A DNA stretch of 7,317 nt from an uncultured Bacteroidota bacterium (lineage in GTDB: Bacteria; Bacteroidota; Bacteroidia; Chitinophagales; Chitinophagaceae). The notes below the pieces were generated by a model. It was not told where the DNA came from. It saw only the letters and a list, made by a program, of their open reading frames with translations, and did no database searches. The position numbers were made by a program, and so were the translations under genes. Below are positions 5,971-7,317 of this stretch, piece after piece (position 1 is the stretch's first letter; the number at the start of each line of letters is the position of its first letter). The stretch lies in assembly GCA_903933995.1 (NCBI GenBank), contig CAIZMD010000379.1, forward strand, positions 1-7,317, written 5' to 3'.

Positions 5971-6603
5971 ATGAAACACCATTTTATTACGGTTGAGGGG
6001 AATATTGGCGCGGGTAAAACCACTTTGGCCCATTTATTGGCCAAACATTTTAATGCCCGCTTGATTTTGGAAGAATTTGCAGAGAACCCATTTTTGCCAA
6101 AGTTCTACAGCAACCCAGAGCAATATGCTTTTCCCGTTGAGTTATTTTTTATGGCCGAAAGGTATAAACAGCTCAAAGAAATGGTGCATACCAAGGATCT
6201 GTTTCAAAGTATAACGGTGTCTGACTATCTTTTTACCAAGTGTTTACTTTTTGCCAAAGTAACATTGCCCGATGAGGAATTTAGACTTTATCAAAAACTC
6301 TTTGATATTATTCATCAACAATTGGTCTTTCCTGATATCTTGATTTATTTACACGCTCCCGTGAATAAGTTACAAGCCAATATTAAAAAACGTAACCGCG
6401 AATACGAGCAAGCTATTCCAGACGAATACTTGTTCAACTTGCAAGAGACATATACCAGTTATATTAAACAACATAATATCAAAACCATTTTCATAGACGC
6501 CACCAATGCAGACTTTCTGGGCAACCAAGCACATTTACAAGTGGTTTTAGATGCTTTGGATAAAGACTTTGAAGATGGTCAGCACTATTTCAGTTTGCCC
6601 TAA
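5971..6603 (+). CDS. Deoxynucleoside kinase (dNK/dGK family)
   Basis: A 210-residue cytoplasmic P-loop kinase that phosphorylates deoxynucleosides to their 5'-monophosphates for salvage into dNTPs. The P-loop is GNIGAGKTT at 10-18. It is followed by LEEFAENPFLPKFY (33-46), whose Glu34/Glu35 region corresponds to the family's catalytic/substrate-binding acid. ELFFMAERYKQ (57-67) forms the substrate-contacting helix, SDYLFTK (84-90) takes the place of the family DRS/ERS-type motif, PDILIYLHAP (121-130) is the core strand, and KKRNREYEQ (139-147) is the arginine-rich LID that closes on ATP. The length is normal for bacterial members. Whether it prefers dAdo, dGuo or dCyd cannot be decided from sequence alone. 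It lies 39 nt after folK, with the MFS gene 45 nt beyond, so folK and this gene are likely co-transcribed. Confidence 0.93.
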   Translation: MKHHFITVEGNIGAGKTTLAHLLAKHFNARLILEEFAENPFLPKFYSNPEQYAFPVELFFMAERYKQLKEMVHTKDLFQSITVSDYLFTKCLLFAKVTLPDEEFRLYQKLFDIIHQQLVFPDILIYLHAPVNKLQANIKKRNREYEQAIPDEYLFNLQETYTSYIKQHNIKTIFIDATNADFLGNQAHLQVVLDALDKDFEDGQHYFSLP

Positions 6604-6648
6604 TTAGCCAATTAAACCTTTCCGGGGTTTCCGGTCTTGTATACCTAG
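6604..6648 (+). other. 45-nt gap with a TTTCCGG direct repeat / weak hairpin
   Basis: TTTCCGG occurs at 6619-6625 and 6628-6634. Because CCGG is self-complementary, the two copies can also form a 4-bp hairpin with a 5-nt loop. No T-tract follows, so this does not look like a standard intrinsic terminator, and read-through into the MFS gene is possible. Confidence 0.3.
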
Positions 6649-7317
6649 ATGGATATTATTCAAAAGACAAGCGATCCTTTAGCAGCCATGCGGATTCCCG
6701 AATACCGCAACCTCATGCTGGGGCGATTTTTGTTTATCATGGGTTTGAGGATGATGGGCACTCTAGTGGGTTGGTGGGTATACGAACTAACCAATGAACC
6801 CTTTGCCATTGGATTGATTGGACTTTCAGAAGTCATTCCTGCTGTTTCTTTGTCCTTGTACGCGGGTCATGTGATTGATATTTCTGAAAAAAGAAAACTG
6901 CTTTTAACAGGGGTAAGTTTGTACCTGCTTTGCGCGATATTACTCTTGGGATTGTCCACCAAATTCACTGCTTCTTTTCTTAGCAATCACTGGATTACTT
7001 TCTCCATTTATATCATCATCTTTTTCACGGGTATCTTTAGAGCCTTTACTGGGCCTAGCTTTGGCACCATGGTGGCTTCTATTGTACCCAAAGATCTTTT
7101 ACAAAATGCCACTACTTGGAACCAAGGCATTTGGTTAAGCGCTTCTGTAATTGGCCACGCTTCTGTTGGTTTTTTTATTGCAGGATTTGGCAATACCGGT
7201 TCTTTAATCACCATTGCTTCTTTGGTGGCAGTTGGGCTCTCTTTTATGTGGCGGATCAAACCCAAACCACCATTAAAAGAAAAAGGAGAACAGAAGACTT
7301 TAGAGAGTGTCAAAGAG
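6649..7317 (+). CDS. MFS transporter, N-terminal part (runs off right edge)
   Basis: The first 223 codons of a major facilitator superfamily protein; the frame is open from the ATG at 6649 to the edge of the window. The start MDIIQKTSDPLAAMRIPEYRNLMLGRFL is the usual lead-in of Bacteroidota members related to the EntS/MFS_3 type of exporter. Hydrophobic segments fit about six membrane helices: roughly 22-44, 53-74, 86-104, 116-137, 160-178 and 182-200. The loop between helices 2 and 3 has YAGHVIDISEKRKLLL (71-86), a version of the MFS motif A (G...D...R/K). FRAFTGPSFGTMVASIVP (130-147) in helix 4-5 is also typical. The basic stretch from about 203 is the central cytoplasmic loop. Members of this type usually export small molecules; the substrate here is unknown. 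It follows the kinase by 45 nt in the same direction without a visible Shine-Dalgarno. Confidence 0.9.
   Translation, partial: MDIIQKTSDPLAAMRIPEYRNLMLGRFLFIMGLRMMGTLVGWWVYELTNEPFAIGLIGLSEVIPAVSLSLYAGHVIDISEKRKLLLTGVSLYLLCAILLLGLSTKFTASFLSNHWITFSIYIIIFFTGIFRAFTGPSFGTMVASIVPKDLLQNATTWNQGIWLSASVIGHASVGFFIAGFGNTGSLITIASLVAVGLSFMWRIKPKPPLKEKGEQKTLESVKE

Noticed and set aside
7008..7313. 101-codon minus-strand frame
   Set aside because: Antisense shadow of the MFS gene, which is open in frame from 6649 to the window edge with clear membrane helices.

Overview
The window looks like chromosomal DNA of a Bacteroidota species. The main evidence is a SusC/RagA-type TonB-dependent receptor, the near absence of Shine-Dalgarno sequences, AT-rich leaders and possible TTTG / TAnnTTTG-type promoter elements. 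The style of the DeoR, MFS and SRPBCC proteins fits the Chitinophagaceae/Sphingobacteriia side of the phylum, but that finer placement is an impression from protein style and not a demonstrated result. No rRNA, tRNA, CRISPR array, insertion sequence or phage gene was seen.

Layout. The left 5.4 kb is read entirely on the minus strand, and the right 1.9 kb entirely on the plus strand. Reading the minus strand in transcription order from about 5369 leftward gives: sppA (long-form signal peptide peptidase, 584 aa); an ABC-2 type permease (368 aa, 25 nt later); a membrane-anchored SRPBCC-like protein (172 aa, 1 nt later); a 156-nt gap; a DeoR-family regulator (248 aa); and, 17 nt after its stop, the first 347 codons of a SusC-like receptor that runs off the left edge. 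On the plus strand the order is folK (163 aa), a deoxynucleoside kinase (210 aa) and the first 223 codons of an MFS transporter that runs off the right edge.

How the genes may work together. The first three minus-strand genes look like one envelope-related transcription unit: a membrane protease, an export permease without its ATPase, and a lipid- or ligand-fold protein of unknown role. The DeoR gene and receptor look like a second, nutrient-responsive unit. Its upstream gap carries three helically phased copies of a 12-bp A-tract motif, which is the best candidate operator in the window. folK (folate synthesis) and the kinase (deoxynucleoside salvage) form a nucleotide/cofactor pair. sppA and folK diverge from a 70-bp region holding a perfect 12-bp palindrome and what look like overlapping back-to-back promoters.

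Most of the window is ordinary core genome. I do not see a convincing new multi-gene system. The observations most worth following are the phased repeat cluster before deoR, the tight deoR-susC linkage, the palindrome between sppA and folK, and the ATPase-less permease coupled to the SRPBCC protein.
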